Notes under the pieces: generated by a model
The model's database searches: none
What the model was told of the DNA's origin: nothing
Seen by the model: the letters and a program-made list of their open reading frames with translations, nothing else
Position numbers and translations under genes: made by a program
IMG/VR virus record: IMGVR_UViG_3300009182_000155
Location: 1 to 37,499 of that record
Reading direction: 5' to 3' (one strand)
DNA: 37,499 nucleotides
Origin: a virus
In this document: positions 23,045-31,201 of the stretch, one piece after another
How positions within the stretch are numbered: the stretch's first letter is position 1
How the letters are laid out: the number at the start of each line of letters is the position of its first letter

Positions 23045-23342
23045 TTGTTTTGTTTTGGTTTGGTGTTTTCTGGCTGATTCTCTCGTCTGGATAGAGGCGT
23101 TGTCTGGCTTGCGTCTCGGTGTATCCAAGAAGCTCTAGGCCCTCCAGTACCTCGTGATCCTCAAGCTCTCTGCAATTCTGATTCACATACTTGTCTAGGT
23201 GATCCCAGCGATCTGAAACGATGCGAGGGCCGAACCAATCCCACCATACGATCTTGGCGATCTGGGTGCGGATCTTCTTCGGCAATAGCTCAATGTGAGC
23301 GGCCCACTGGTCGGGGGTGCGATGCTTTAGGACTGCTTGCAT
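23037..23342 (-). CDS. Hypothetical protein, 101 aa
   Basis: No recognised family. It is rich in Trp, Arg and Leu (IVWWDWFGPRIVSDRWDHLD), probably helical, with a helix-hairpin-like segment VLEGLELLGYTETQARQRL. The start at 23342 overlaps the preceding 53-aa gene by 16 bases. The compact, basic, aromatic composition would fit a small nucleic-acid-associated protein, but there is no direct sign of this. Confidence 0.6.
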   Translation of the reverse strand: MQAVLKHRTPDQWAAHIELLPKKIRTQIAKIVWWDWFGPRIVSDRWDHLDKYVNQNCRELEDHEVLEGLELLGYTETQARQRLYPDERISQKTPNQNKTNE

Positions 23343-23488
23343 AGTGCTTCGTTTATGGTGTCGGCAATCTTCTTTGTCTTGCCTAGTGAGTTGAGGGTCT
23401 GGATCTGCTTGAGCGTGTTGACAAGCTCTTGGATCTGGTTGAGGTATTCACGGATCTCCCACTTGAGGGTGTCGATGTCATTCTGCAT
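23327..23488 (-). CDS. Short coiled-coil protein, 53 aa
   Basis: The start is set at ATG 23488, after CAAAACAAA, rather than a longer upstream frame. The sequence DTLKWEIREYLNQIQELV shows heptad spacing of hydrophobic residues and continues as one amphipathic helix, followed by a basic C-terminal part. It is probably an oligomeric accessory protein. It lies among several tiny genes downstream of the replication genes and after a terminator, so it may be on its own transcript. Confidence 0.5.
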   Translation of the reverse strand: MQNDIDTLKWEIREYLNQIQELVNTLKQIQTLNSLGKTKKIADTINEALCKQS

Positions 23489-23687
23489 TTTGTTTTGCGA
23501 TCTCCTGTTTGGTGATGTCGATTGCGATGTTGTAGAAATACAAGTCAAAGTTGGCACGATCATCTCGGAAGAGACGAGCGAGTTGTTTGAGTTGCTGTTG
23601 CTTCACATGGAGGCCATAGCAGTGCAGGCCCAGCATATAGGCCATTGCACAGCCCAAGCCGCCCCAGATAATAACGAATACGCTCAT
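23478..23687 (-). CDS. Small membrane-anchored protein, 69 aa
   Basis: An N-terminal hydrophobic span VFVIIWGGLGCAMAYMLGLH (residues 3-22) is followed by a polar helical domain (QQQLKQLARLFRDDRANFD) and a Lys-rich end. This is the layout of a type II anchored protein or a spanin/Rz-like component, but no partner frame was found. ATG at 23687 overlaps the stop of the 56-aa gene (ATGA). Confidence 0.55.
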   Translation of the reverse strand: MSVFVIIWGGLGCAMAYMLGLHCYGLHVKQQQLKQLARLFRDDRANFDLYFYNIAIDITKQEIAKQNAE

Positions 23688-23854
23688 CTGTTCTCCTTGA
23701 TGGCCTTGCCTGCCACAACGATGTCGTGGAGGATTTCCTTGGCACGAGGGACGGAGATGCGGATCTCGTCAAGCCCATGTCGTCTTGCTTGTGCAATGCT
23801 CACCTTGAACAAGGGAGCTAGATTTAGTAGCGGTGCGATGTGTTGTGTTTTCAT
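23684..23854 (-). CDS. Small hypothetical protein, 56 aa
   Basis: The start is ATG 23854 after a C/A-rich leader (CCGCCAACCACA). Basic and helical, with LLNLAPLFKVSIAQARRHGL and a C-terminal DEIRISVPRAKEILHDIVV. It may be a small DNA-binding or regulatory protein. It is the first gene downstream of the terminator at 23914-23956, so it needs its own promoter or readthrough. Confidence 0.5.
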   Translation of the reverse strand: MKTQHIAPLLNLAPLFKVSIAQARRHGLDEIRISVPRAKEILHDIVVAGKAIKENR

Positions 23855-23913
23855 TGTGGTTGGCGGGTGTTGTGCCGCTTGAGAAAAGTCTTTCAGAAAT
23901 TCGGGGCGATGCA

Positions 23914-23956
23914 AGAAAAAAAGAACCCCCCTCCGTATGAACTCGGAGAGGGGTTC
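23914..23956 (-). terminator. Rho-independent terminator (minus strand)
   Basis: A 12-bp stem, AACCCCTCTCCG pairing with CGGAGGGGGGTT (one G-U), on the minus strand, is followed by C and seven T. It lies just after the SSB-like gene. Confidence 0.9.
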
Positions 23957-23990
23957 CCCACACCCAATCGTCAACAACTACGACTGGAAA

Positions 23991-24215
23991 CTAAAATGGG
24001 ATTTCCTCGCTTGACTTCTTGAAGTCCTTCTTGGGGCGAGGAGGGCCAACTTTGATGGAGAAGAAAGGCTTTCCAGCCTTACTGGTCTTCTCCCAGATAC
24101 TGACCTCAAACTCCTTGCCATCCACATTGAGAGGGCCAGAGTATTGAGGGGCTTTAGGATTAGCGTTGAACACCTTGAAGGCGGCTCCGCTGTTTGTGTT
24201 ATCGTATTCGGGCAT
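23991..24215 (-). CDS. Small single-stranded-DNA-binding-like protein, 74 aa
   Basis: The start is ATG 24215 after a CAACAAAACAAAACA leader. The core looks like a short beta barrel: NTNSGAAFKVFN, YSGPLNVDGKEFEVSIWEK, GKPFFSIKV. It ends in KKSSEEIPF, like the acidic DDIPF tail by which bacterial SSB recruits partner proteins. Related small phage proteins with this NTNSGA opening are widespread and usually unannotated. It is 16 bases downstream of the DnaB-like helicase, consistent with a role at the replication fork. SSB function is inferred from the tail and context. Confidence 0.6.
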   Translation of the reverse strand: MPEYDNTNSGAAFKVFNANPKAPQYSGPLNVDGKEFEVSIWEKTSKAGKPFFSIKVGPPRPKKDFKKSSEEIPF

Positions 24216-24231
24216 TGTTTTGTTTTGTTGA

Positions 24232-25479
24232 TTACCGCTCATCGAACCGCAGGAACTGCGACTTGAACGATAAAGGGATACTAGCTCTTGGACAGGCTCT
24301 TGCAAGCTTTATATTTAGATACCAGTCTTCGGGCCGTTCTTGATCTTGGTTGATTGTCAAGAATAAATCGCAATCATGTTCGATTGCCCTTGATTCTCTG
24401 GATGCTCCATCAGCATTGAGTTGCGTAAGTGCAACGATGGTGATGTTCATTTCCTTGGCAAGCATCTTGAGCGTTCTGGAAGCCTCTGCCACTTGACGCT
24501 CACGGCTGTCCTTGCGGTCTGTAGGCTCCAGAAGCTGGATGTAGTCAACGACTACAAGCTTGACTTGGTGAACGGCTACAAGCCTACGGATTGCCGCACG
24601 AAGCTGGAGGCAGTTCATGGACGACTCATCTCGGATATACAGCTTGAGCTTGGATAACTGGGCCACGCCAAGACTGATCTTATCCATAAGCTCCTTGTCG
24701 GGATCTTTGGACAGGCGGCTCACATCAGCCCCGCTATAAGACGCTACAAGCCTGTCAACAAGCTCTCCGCTACTCATCTCCAGTGAGAGGATTCCAGTGG
24801 GATTGCCGCCAACATCGCTCGTTCTCATAGCCATGTTGAGTGCCATAGCGGTCTTGCCGCCCTTGGTAGGGGCACCAATGACCACAAGCTGGCCTCCACG
24901 GAAGCCTCCAGTAAGCTCATCAAGCTGGCTAAAGCCTGTAGTGATACCGAGTAGCTTGCCCTTGTTCTTGACCATGTTCTCGTATTCATCAAGCCTGTTG
25001 CCAGCGGCCTCCTTGATGCTCTGGATCTTGGTCGTTGTCTCGGCATCGGCGGCTACTGCAACCAAAGCCTTCTGCACGATCTCGCTCAAATCCCCTTCGT
25101 GTGCAGGATCGTTTGCACTGGCAATGATCCGCTCTGCGGCACTGATCGAAAGTCTTGCAGTGTGCTTATTGCGTAGGATGTCTAGGTATTCCCTCCAGTT
25201 TGACCTAACGGAAAATGAGGTGAATATTTCCGTCACGAAAGCTGGCCCTCCAGAAAGCTCAAGAGTGCCAGCGTTCATCATGTGGTTGGTGATGGTGATA
25301 AGGTCGCAGTCGCTACCCTCCTTCCAAAGTTCCACCAGCCCCTCAAACACCTTGCGATGCGAGGGGTGATGGAACAGCTTGGGGGAAGCAAGGTCTGCAA
25401 TCTCATCCATTACGGATGGGTTCTGCATGATGCAGGAGAGGAGTGCCCTCTCTGCATCTTGTGAGGATGGAAGGTTCAT
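24232..25479 (-). CDS. dnaB: Replicative DNA helicase, DnaB family, 415 aa
   Basis: Two-domain DnaB layout. The N-terminal helical domain starts with QDAERALLSCIM (7-18) and a linker helix sits near 150-175. The RecA-like motor domain follows, with TGFSQLDELTGGFRGGQL (181-198), Walker A APTKGGKT (203-210), EMSSGELVDRL (234-244), Walker B VVVDYIQLL (309-317) and ALTQLN (350-355). The length is slightly below bacterial DnaB (about 470). It should unwind DNA at the phage fork as a hexamer; no helicase loader or primase is visible. The start at 25479 overlaps the nuclease stop by 4 bases. The SSB-like gene follows. Confidence 0.96.
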   Translation of the reverse strand: MNLPSSQDAERALLSCIMQNPSVMDEIADLASPKLFHHPSHRKVFEGLVELWKEGSDCDLITITNHMMNAGTLELSGGPAFVTEIFTSFSVRSNWREYLDILRNKHTARLSISAAERIIASANDPAHEGDLSEIVQKALVAVAADAETTTKIQSIKEAAGNRLDEYENMVKNKGKLLGITTGFSQLDELTGGFRGGQLVVIGAPTKGGKTAMALNMAMRTSDVGGNPTGILSLEMSSGELVDRLVASYSGADVSRLSKDPDKELMDKISLGVAQLSKLKLYIRDESSMNCLQLRAAIRRLVAVHQVKLVVVDYIQLLEPTDRKDSRERQVAEASRTLKMLAKEMNITIVALTQLNADGASRESRAIEHDCDLFLTINQDQERPEDWYLNIKLARACPRASIPLSFKSQFLRFDER

Positions 25480-26225
25480 GCCTTCTTCTTACGCTTTGGC
25501 TCTGGCTTTGCGGCTTGCAAGGCCCAGTAAAGGTCAACTTGCTTCTGGAACACAAACCACTCCTTGGAAAGATCCTCCTTCCATACCACTTCAAAGTCAC
25601 CTTCCTCCTCCTTGCCGATACGCACGATGGCAACGGATTGAATCTGTTTATGCCCTGCTTCTTTGATTTTCAAAACTCCTGCAGGATCAATAACTATCCA
25701 TTTCCCATATTCTTCTTGATTGCAGTTCCACAAAGCAGAGTACCCAGCACATTGCCTCCAATAGCCATCGCTGATTTTCTTGGAAGTTTTGAAGTCAAGA
25801 AGCACATGATCGCCGCCATCATTAACTGCAATGAGGTCAATCGTGCCTCCATAGCGGAACTCCTCATTAACTAACTGGATCTCCGTAGCTACCACCTTGA
25901 GGTTCTGAAGCTCCCACCAGTCGAGGAACTTGGTGTAGCAGACTAAAGCCTTGGCTATGTCAGCCTCGTCGTAATCGGAGAGATCAGCCACATTACCATT
26001 AAGCATACACTCAATCATGAAGTGAGCGATGGTTCCAATGTCAGCGGCCTTATCTCGCTCCTTGCGATAGTCCTTGCCTTGTGATCCGAGGTTCCACGCC
26101 CAGTGGATTAGGGCAGATGGATCGTCTCCGATCTTGCAGATAGTGCTACCCCCCGGCACTTGGGTTCCATCAGCTAGATGGTATTTTTGATGAGGTGCAT
26201 TACGCACCAGTTTTGTTTTTTCCAT
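25476..26225 (-). CDS. RecB/Cas4-like PD-(D/E)XK exonuclease, 249 aa
   Basis: The start is ATG 26225, four bases after the terminase stop. Nuclease motifs are in order: GTIAHFMIE (64-72, motif I His), EFRYGGTIDLIA (122-133, Asp130), LLDFKTSKK (142-150, Asp144 and Lys146), and QCAGYSALW (158-166, the Q-x3-Y motif). This matches phage RecB-like nucleases that process DNA ends. With the ERF-type annealing protein encoded at 36067-36798 it would form an exonuclease/annealase recombination pair, although the two genes are 10 kb apart. The Lys-rich tail overlaps the helicase start. Confidence 0.87.
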   Translation of the reverse strand: MEKTKLVRNAPHQKYHLADGTQVPGGSTICKIGDDPSALIHWAWNLGSQGKDYRKERDKAADIGTIAHFMIECMLNGNVADLSDYDEADIAKALVCYTKFLDWWELQNLKVVATEIQLVNEEFRYGGTIDLIAVNDGGDHVLLDFKTSKKISDGYWRQCAGYSALWNCNQEEYGKWIVIDPAGVLKIKEAGHKQIQSVAIVRIGKEEEGDFEVVWKEDLSKEWFVFQKQVDLYWALQAAKPEPKRKKKA

Positions 26226-26229
26226 GCGA

Positions 26230-27918
26230 CTACCGATAGTCAGATTCCATATCGTTGTCCATAACAAATTCATCCCAGTTGTCATTATTTTGTTCTTGAC
26301 TTCCAGTGGCTTCTCCAAGGCCGTTTTGTGATACAAACAACTCCACAAGCAACGCAAGGGCATCGGCCCTATCTGGCGAGTTTCCCTTGGTTCTCCGCTT
26401 TAACTCCTTCTTGCTCTCAAGAAGAATCTTCTCATTTTTTAGCGAGTAAATCCTGGCACAAAGCTCTCTTGCAGTTTGATCATCCATGCCTCGGAGTCTT
26501 CCTCCCATAACGACAACCTTGATCTGCCCCCATAGTTGAGTCACCCGATTGGCATAGACTTGCTTGGCTGGCCTTGTGTCCTCAACGCTTACTGGAGCGT
26601 CTGTAGATGCCCCTCCAAAGCTCACCCTAGTAAAGCCACCCTGCCATCTCTGGGAGATGATGTCGGCTATACCAGCACCAGCACCAGTTGAGTCCAGTGC
26701 AAAGTCTTCTGGCTGAACTCCACGCTTCTCAAGCTCGTTAATCGTCTGGTCTGCGACTTGATAGAACAGCGGGTAGTTCGGATCATCCATGAGATTAAGA
26801 CGGATGGTATCGGTGAGGAGCATCGTGATGTCTCCGTCAGCGGCCTTGCCCACCTTTGCAAACCTCAAGATACAATCGTCTCCTTGCGTAGTGAATGCGG
26901 GATCAAGCCCAGCAATGGTCTTAATGCCACCACCAGCCCATATAACGCCCTCTCTGGCCTTTCCTTCCGTGATCATTGCGGAGTCTAGGATGGTATTCCT
27001 CGCCCCGCTCTTGCTCCACATTCCCCTGCAATAGCTATTCCACTCCAAGCTACCCTCTCCGTAGTTCTTTTTGATGATGTCAACATTCTCCTGTGAGAAG
27101 AGATAAGGATAGATAACCCTGCCAGCCTTGATGTTGGGAGACTTTAGCCCATCAAACCTCACGCAGATTCCGCTCTTGGTTTCCCAATGCTCATCATCAT
27201 CACCAATGCTTCCCCAGCCCATCTTTGGCTCACAGAACAGGCCGTGAGGGTCGAACATGGATGATGCGTTGGCAATAGCGATAAAGTGATAGAAATCCGT
27301 TCCCACTTGCAAGTTGGCCCTAGCCGAGAAGATAGCTGGATTTGTCTGGGCGGCTTCGTCAGCCATGATGCAAACCCTTGGCAAGTGAACGCCCTGCAAT
27401 TTGCCAACGGCCTGCTCCACGGCCCCGCTATCTACTGCCAGTGCTATGATGGCACTCCTATCGTCGCCCTTCTTAAACTGGATCTTGGTCTGGGAGTCCA
27501 CCACATTAAGCCCAAAGAGCGGGACGCATGGCCTCACAAACCTCATCATTTCGGCCCAGATACGCCCACGCAGGGATGGAACAGTTGTGCTGGTTAGGGC
27601 CACACGAGTCCCCATCGGCCTAGCCAAGTATTCAACAAGGGACAGGAGAGTGAATGTGAAGGTCTTGCCAGCGGCGGCACAGCCAGTAACCCCGATCTCG
27701 TCGTAGTTTGTCCAAGCCCATAGAGCCAGTTCGTTCCAGTCATTCCATGACTTAATCACATCGGGCCAGAGCATGGAGATACAATGCTTAATGTGTTGCC
27801 CCCGGCTAATCCCGGTGATGCGTGATGGGTCTTGATCAGCAACCATCAGCAACTCTATCTCCAGTTGCGTTATGGCTGGGTGCTTACTGAAATCTAGGCC
27901 GTATGTCTGTAGCTTCAT
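26230..27918 (-). CDS. terL: Terminase large subunit, 562 aa
   Basis: The ATPase-nuclease motor that packages DNA into proheads. The ATPase domain has Walker A GCAAAGKT (79-86) and Walker B with catalytic Glu in VCIMADEAAQ (182-191), preceded by an arginine-containing TSTTVPSLRGR (109-119). The nuclease domain has the three acidic clusters of the RNase H-like fold: GLDPAF (Asp338), ALDSTGAG (Asp408) and SPDRADAL (513-520). The length is normal. It lies between the scaffold-like gene and the RecB-like nuclease rather than next to the portal. A terminator-like hairpin ends about 15 bases before its ATG. Confidence 0.96.
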   Translation of the reverse strand: MKLQTYGLDFSKHPAITQLEIELLMVADQDPSRITGISRGQHIKHCISMLWPDVIKSWNDWNELALWAWTNYDEIGVTGCAAAGKTFTFTLLSLVEYLARPMGTRVALTSTTVPSLRGRIWAEMMRFVRPCVPLFGLNVVDSQTKIQFKKGDDRSAIIALAVDSGAVEQAVGKLQGVHLPRVCIMADEAAQTNPAIFSARANLQVGTDFYHFIAIANASSMFDPHGLFCEPKMGWGSIGDDDEHWETKSGICVRFDGLKSPNIKAGRVIYPYLFSQENVDIIKKNYGEGSLEWNSYCRGMWSKSGARNTILDSAMITEGKAREGVIWAGGGIKTIAGLDPAFTTQGDDCILRFAKVGKAADGDITMLLTDTIRLNLMDDPNYPLFYQVADQTINELEKRGVQPEDFALDSTGAGAGIADIISQRWQGGFTRVSFGGASTDAPVSVEDTRPAKQVYANRVTQLWGQIKVVVMGGRLRGMDDQTARELCARIYSLKNEKILLESKKELKRRTKGNSPDRADALALLVELFVSQNGLGEATGSQEQNNDNWDEFVMDNDMESDYR

Positions 27919-27921
27919 AAA

Positions 27922-27966
27922 ATAAGAAACCCCTCCCTATCTGCACTTGCAGGAGAGAGGGGCTTC
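27922..27966 (-). terminator. Terminator-like hairpin ending at the terminase start
   Basis: On the minus strand CCCCTC and GAGGGG form the outer stem, with CTGCA/TGCAG inside, followed by TTTCTTATTTT and at once by ATG of the terminase. It lies 18 bases after the scaffold-like gene stop. The internal loop makes it weaker than the terminators at 23914 and 21121. Confidence 0.75.
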
Positions 27967-27984
27967 CGTTTTTCCCACGCTGAA

Positions 27985-29181
27985 TTAGTAGCTTCGCAGT
28001 TGTGAGCGGATGGAGTCAAGTGCCGATTTCGGCTTTCCTCTAGTTTCTCCCTCATCGTCAGACGAGCTTCCTTTTGTGATACGAGGCTGGACTGCGGCAT
28101 CAGCCGCCGCCCTGCTCTTGTATTTGGCAAGCTCGGCCTTCAGCTTCTCGTTCTCTGCAACTGCCTCCTTTGCGATCACCGCAAGGAAGGGGGCGACAAC
28201 CATTTCATTTTGGCTGGCGTTGCCGTGGATGATTGCACGAGCGGCCTCAACTCTTGCACTCACGGCCTTATTGTGGTCATCGTCCCCTTCCACCTCACGG
28301 AAGAACTCACTCTTATTGGCAAGGTGAGCCTTCATGCGGTCAAAGTTTTTGTTTATCGTTTCCGCTGTTTGGACTTGGGACTGGGTTTCTGCTTGCTGAA
28401 TTTCAACGGCAGTGTTCCGATAATCTGCCAAAGCTCCTTCCAGACTTCCCCGCTTGCTGTCAGCATCGTTGACAAGCTGAAGGAACTGGGCCGAAGCCGC
28501 TCCACCGCCGAAGCTCTCGTCGATGAACTCAATCCGCTCTTTGCCTTTGAGCGAGAGGGCTTTCTCCGCAATGGTTGGATCGTCTGCAATCTCTTGGGCG
28601 AATGCCGCCGCTTGTTCAATGCTTGCTTTGTATGGTGCTTCATATTTTTCCTTGAATTTAGGGGAACGCTCAAATGCGGTTCGTTCCAGTTCCGCTTCCA
28701 GTTTCTCTAGCTTCTCCCGATAGGTCTGGACTTCCGTATCTTTGGATTTAAGAGTCTCCTCGTAGCTCTCCGCTTTCTTGCGAAGCTCTGCGATGTTGTC
28801 TTCCTTGGACTTCTTCTTCTTCTCGGCAACAGGCTCTGGGTCTTTGGACAGATCAATGTCCGAGATGTCAAAACTGTTCTCTGGCTTTGTCTCCTCGGCC
28901 TTAACCTCCTTCTTGGATTCGGCCTTGGATTCCGTGGAACCTCCCTCCATCTGCTTGAGGAAGTCTTCGCTCTCCTGCGTGGACACCTCGTCCATGCCAT
29001 CTGGAACAGGGACAGCCATCTCTGGCAGACTCTCCAAGCTCTTTAGGTCTGTCCTCTCAATCTTGGGCTTGCTCTTTAGTTGGCGGGAGATTTGGCTCTC
29101 CCAACTTTCGTCCACTGGGGGTGGCGTGTTTCCGATGTTTGGTTCTGCGGGTGCAGTCGTGTTTAGGTTTGGGTCTGACAT
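27985..29181 (-). CDS. Probable capsid scaffolding protein, 398 aa
   Basis: The N-terminal 120 residues are acidic, Pro/Ser/Glu/Lys-rich and probably disordered. A long coiled coil follows (KKAESYEETLKSKDTEVQTY and on, about 135-175), then helical regions. A basic, disordered C-terminus ends in KPKSALDSIRSQLRSY. This is the usual build of phage scaffolding proteins, whose basic C-terminal helix binds the capsid protein. It follows the portal region, as scaffolds often do, but the gene after it is the terminase, not the capsid. No protease motif is visible. An internal head protein is the alternative. Confidence 0.7.
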   Translation of the reverse strand: MSDPNLNTTAPAEPNIGNTPPPVDESWESQISRQLKSKPKIERTDLKSLESLPEMAVPVPDGMDEVSTQESEDFLKQMEGGSTESKAESKKEVKAEETKPENSFDISDIDLSKDPEPVAEKKKKSKEDNIAELRKKAESYEETLKSKDTEVQTYREKLEKLEAELERTAFERSPKFKEKYEAPYKASIEQAAAFAQEIADDPTIAEKALSLKGKERIEFIDESFGGGAASAQFLQLVNDADSKRGSLEGALADYRNTAVEIQQAETQSQVQTAETINKNFDRMKAHLANKSEFFREVEGDDDHNKAVSARVEAARAIIHGNASQNEMVVAPFLAVIAKEAVAENEKLKAELAKYKSRAAADAAVQPRITKGSSSDDEGETRGKPKSALDSIRSQLRSY

Positions 29182-29184
29182 AAA

Positions 29185-29463
29185 TTAAAACTCTCCAATA
29201 TAGGATGGCGGGATTTCGTTAACTTCTTCTGGGACAACTGCAAGGTTATGGAGGTCAGAGACAATACTGGCTCGTCCAGCATCATAACCAAACAGCACAT
29301 GGCTATTGGATGCCACTTGCAGGATAGCGTTAGTGCTTCCAAGGGCTTTAGCGGCAGTAAGCGAATCCACAACGGATAATGCTTTCTGGATAACAGGCAA
29401 GGCAAGTGCCTCCTTTAACTGCGAGGCAAGACTTACATCATGCCTCCACTCTTCGTATGTCAT
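29185..29463 (-). CDS. Small virion-region protein, 92 aa
   Basis: Unknown family. A helical N-terminus (TYEEWRHDVSLASQLKEAL) leads to an Ala/Ser/Val-rich middle and an acidic end (EEVNEIPPSYIGEF). It overlaps the ATP-grasp gene by 4 bases upstream and is 3 bases from the scaffold-like gene. The position between portal and scaffold suggests a minor head protein. No motif is seen. Confidence 0.6.
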   Translation of the reverse strand: MTYEEWRHDVSLASQLKEALALPVIQKALSVVDSLTAAKALGSTNAILQVASNSHVLFGYDAGRASIVSDLHNLAVVPEEVNEIPPSYIGEF

Positions 29464-30743
29464 TTAATTAAGTCTTTTTTCTTTGGGAGCTTTTCATCAC
29501 TGAAGATTATCCCATGCTCTTCAGCTTTAGTGATTTCATCAAGACCATCAATAAGAGAGTCCGTATTAACCACCACATTAAATCCATCTACAGATTCGGC
29601 GTGATCTTTGCAAGCATTAATTGCTTCTTCCATAGTGCCGCCAACGCCGATGCAATCCCCAATCTCAATCATCTTAACTCCATCTGTGGGGATGATATAG
29701 CCTTGGCCTTCAATGTTTGCGTAGTTACGCCACTTAATCCACTGATCCACTTCTGGATCGTTGCTAACTGGGCACCAGCGTTCTGCGGCAAAGTCAGAAG
29801 TGATGACGGCTAACGCACCATACTTATATCTCCACTCTGGCTCAACCAGATCACCATTAGCTCCACCCTCCACAATGTCCGCCACATTATCAATCATCTC
29901 CCAATACAGGGCAGATGGAGGGGCTGGACAGCGGGTAGTGAGGTCAATGAGATAAGGCGTGTTATCCTCCGTAACTCGGATTTCCGTGGAGAACCACTGG
30001 CGATATTCAGCTTCAGCTAGAAACGGAGCCAACTTCTCGTTAACAATCCTAACTGGATCTGACAGCTTTGAGTAATCACGGATAGCACCAAGGTAGCCCT
30101 TGTCCTTAATCTCAACCCCTGTAAGGCAAGTAGATGGGAACTTGCCATCAATGCAGAAGCCGTCATAACCAGCTTCCACAACACTCTCCACCTTATGCTC
30201 TACAACAAACGGAAACACCTCACAGGCTCCACCAAGGTGATCCCAAAGCTCGTTCATGCGAGGCTCTGCTGTCTTCCAATTTTTGGAATGGAAGGTTTCG
30301 GCTAGTCCACGGAAGCCGCTTATCTTCACATAGACATCCTCGTTATCCTCAAGATAAGATCGAAGGTTGCTCATCCCGGTAACAAGCTCACACTTGCCCA
30401 CAGGAAGCCCCAAGGATTTCATGGTTTCCTTGGCCCTCCACCTCTGGACTTCCAGCTTCTCTCCTAGACCAGCCCCCCAGACCTTGTAGCCTCTGGAGCG
30501 TAGCCATTCCTGCAACTGGTAGAATCCCACATCTGGGAACACAATGAAGTCAACTTCATCCACGAGCCTCCACATATCCTCGACCCGCTCCACGCCTTCA
30601 ATGCCATCCCCAACCATAGCTGGGCCATGCTTTGGAAACGAGCGGTCAGCGTAGGGAACGAAGTAATAAACCTCGTGCATCTCTCCCAGCCTCTTTGCGA
30701 AGCTGGTGAAAATTCCGTGGTCAATTACTAGGCACTTGCTCAT
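29460..30743 (-). CDS. ATP-grasp ligase (PurD-like), 427 aa
   Basis: Predicted carboxylate-amine or carboxylate-thiol ligase. The N-terminal domain starts CLVIDHGIFTSFAKRLGE and includes DFIVFPDVGF, resembling the substrate-binding domain of PurD/carbamoyl-phosphate-like enzymes. ATP-grasp features are VYVKISGFRG (Lys for the nucleotide), WFSTEIRVTEDNTPYLIDLT (acidic metal ligands) and the following RCPAPPSALYWEM. It is set amid head genes, between the portal region and the scaffold. Phages that carry amidoligase and GATase genes often carry an ATP-grasp gene as well, so it may act with the operon at 18302-21112. Host purine synthesis is a less likely role. Substrate unknown. Confidence 0.85.
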   Translation of the reverse strand: MSKCLVIDHGIFTSFAKRLGEMHEVYYFVPYADRSFPKHGPAMVGDGIEGVERVEDMWRLVDEVDFIVFPDVGFYQLQEWLRSRGYKVWGAGLGEKLEVQRWRAKETMKSLGLPVGKCELVTGMSNLRSYLEDNEDVYVKISGFRGLAETFHSKNWKTAEPRMNELWDHLGGACEVFPFVVEHKVESVVEAGYDGFCIDGKFPSTCLTGVEIKDKGYLGAIRDYSKLSDPVRIVNEKLAPFLAEAEYRQWFSTEIRVTEDNTPYLIDLTTRCPAPPSALYWEMIDNVADIVEGGANGDLVEPEWRYKYGALAVITSDFAAERWCPVSNDPEVDQWIKWRNYANIEGQGYIIPTDGVKMIEIGDCIGVGGTMEEAINACKDHAESVDGFNVVVNTDSLIDGLDEITKAEEHGIIFSDEKLPKKKDLIK

Positions 30744-30912
30744 ATTCTTCCGCTTGATCGTGTCTGATGTCTTTAATTAGGTTCTTGAGAATCAACGCTT
30801 GCTCACTATCTTTTCCGTGGAAAGTCACTTGATGGCAATAGTTGTGATAGATGAGAGCCACTAACTGCTCCCGCATTTCTTCCCGACCAGCATCGAAGCT
30901 AGTGGATTTCAT
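30721..30912 (-). CDS. Small hypothetical protein, 63 aa
   Basis: Helical, with EEMREQLVALIYHNYCHQ and a charged C-terminus (IRHDQAEEYEQVPSN). The start is ATG 30912 after a CTAAAACAAAAC leader. It overlaps the ATP-grasp start by 23 bases. It lies between portal-adjacent genes; function unknown. Confidence 0.6.
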   Translation of the reverse strand: MKSTSFDAGREEMREQLVALIYHNYCHQVTFHGKDSEQALILKNLIKDIRHDQAEEYEQVPSN

Positions 30913-30935
30913 TGTATTTCAGTTTTGTTTTAGGT

Positions 30936-31196
30936 TTACCGACATTTCCAAGCCCGAAGGGACTTGTTAATCCTGCTATTGGGATCTCGCTTTGTTGCCT
31001 CGCTGGTCAACTTGCTCTTCATCCCTTTCATCCTAGCACAGAATGATTTCTTCCTTGCGGCATCCTTGGATGTTTTAGGATTCGGTGCAGGGGCTTTAAG
31101 GTTGCCACCATGTGCCTTGTTGTAGGATGCCCTTCCCTTTGCGTTAAGGCCACCCTTGGGGTTCTTACCTTCTTTGCGTGTCCATGCTTCGCTCAT
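30936..31196 (-). CDS. Conserved phage protein, DUF6321-like, 86 aa
   Basis: A Gly/Lys/Asn-rich, strongly basic protein containing EGKNPKGGLNAKGRASYNKA and SFCARMKGMKSKLTS, ending in RINKSLRAWKCR. This wording closely resembles a small protein family found beside portal genes in many uncultured phages and known only as a domain of unknown function. It lies 5 bases after the portal stop. A head-associated or DNA-contacting role is suggested by charge and place. Confidence 0.75.
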   Translation of the reverse strand: MSEAWTRKEGKNPKGGLNAKGRASYNKAHGGNLKAPAPNPKTSKDAARKKSFCARMKGMKSKLTSEATKRDPNSRINKSLRAWKCR

Positions 31197-31201
31197 ATTA
31201 T

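Noticed and set aside
29460-30743. Host-like purD (purine synthesis) auxiliary gene
   Set aside because: Only the ATP-grasp and general layout match; no other purine genes are present and the gene lies among head genes, so a generic ATP-grasp ligase call is safer.
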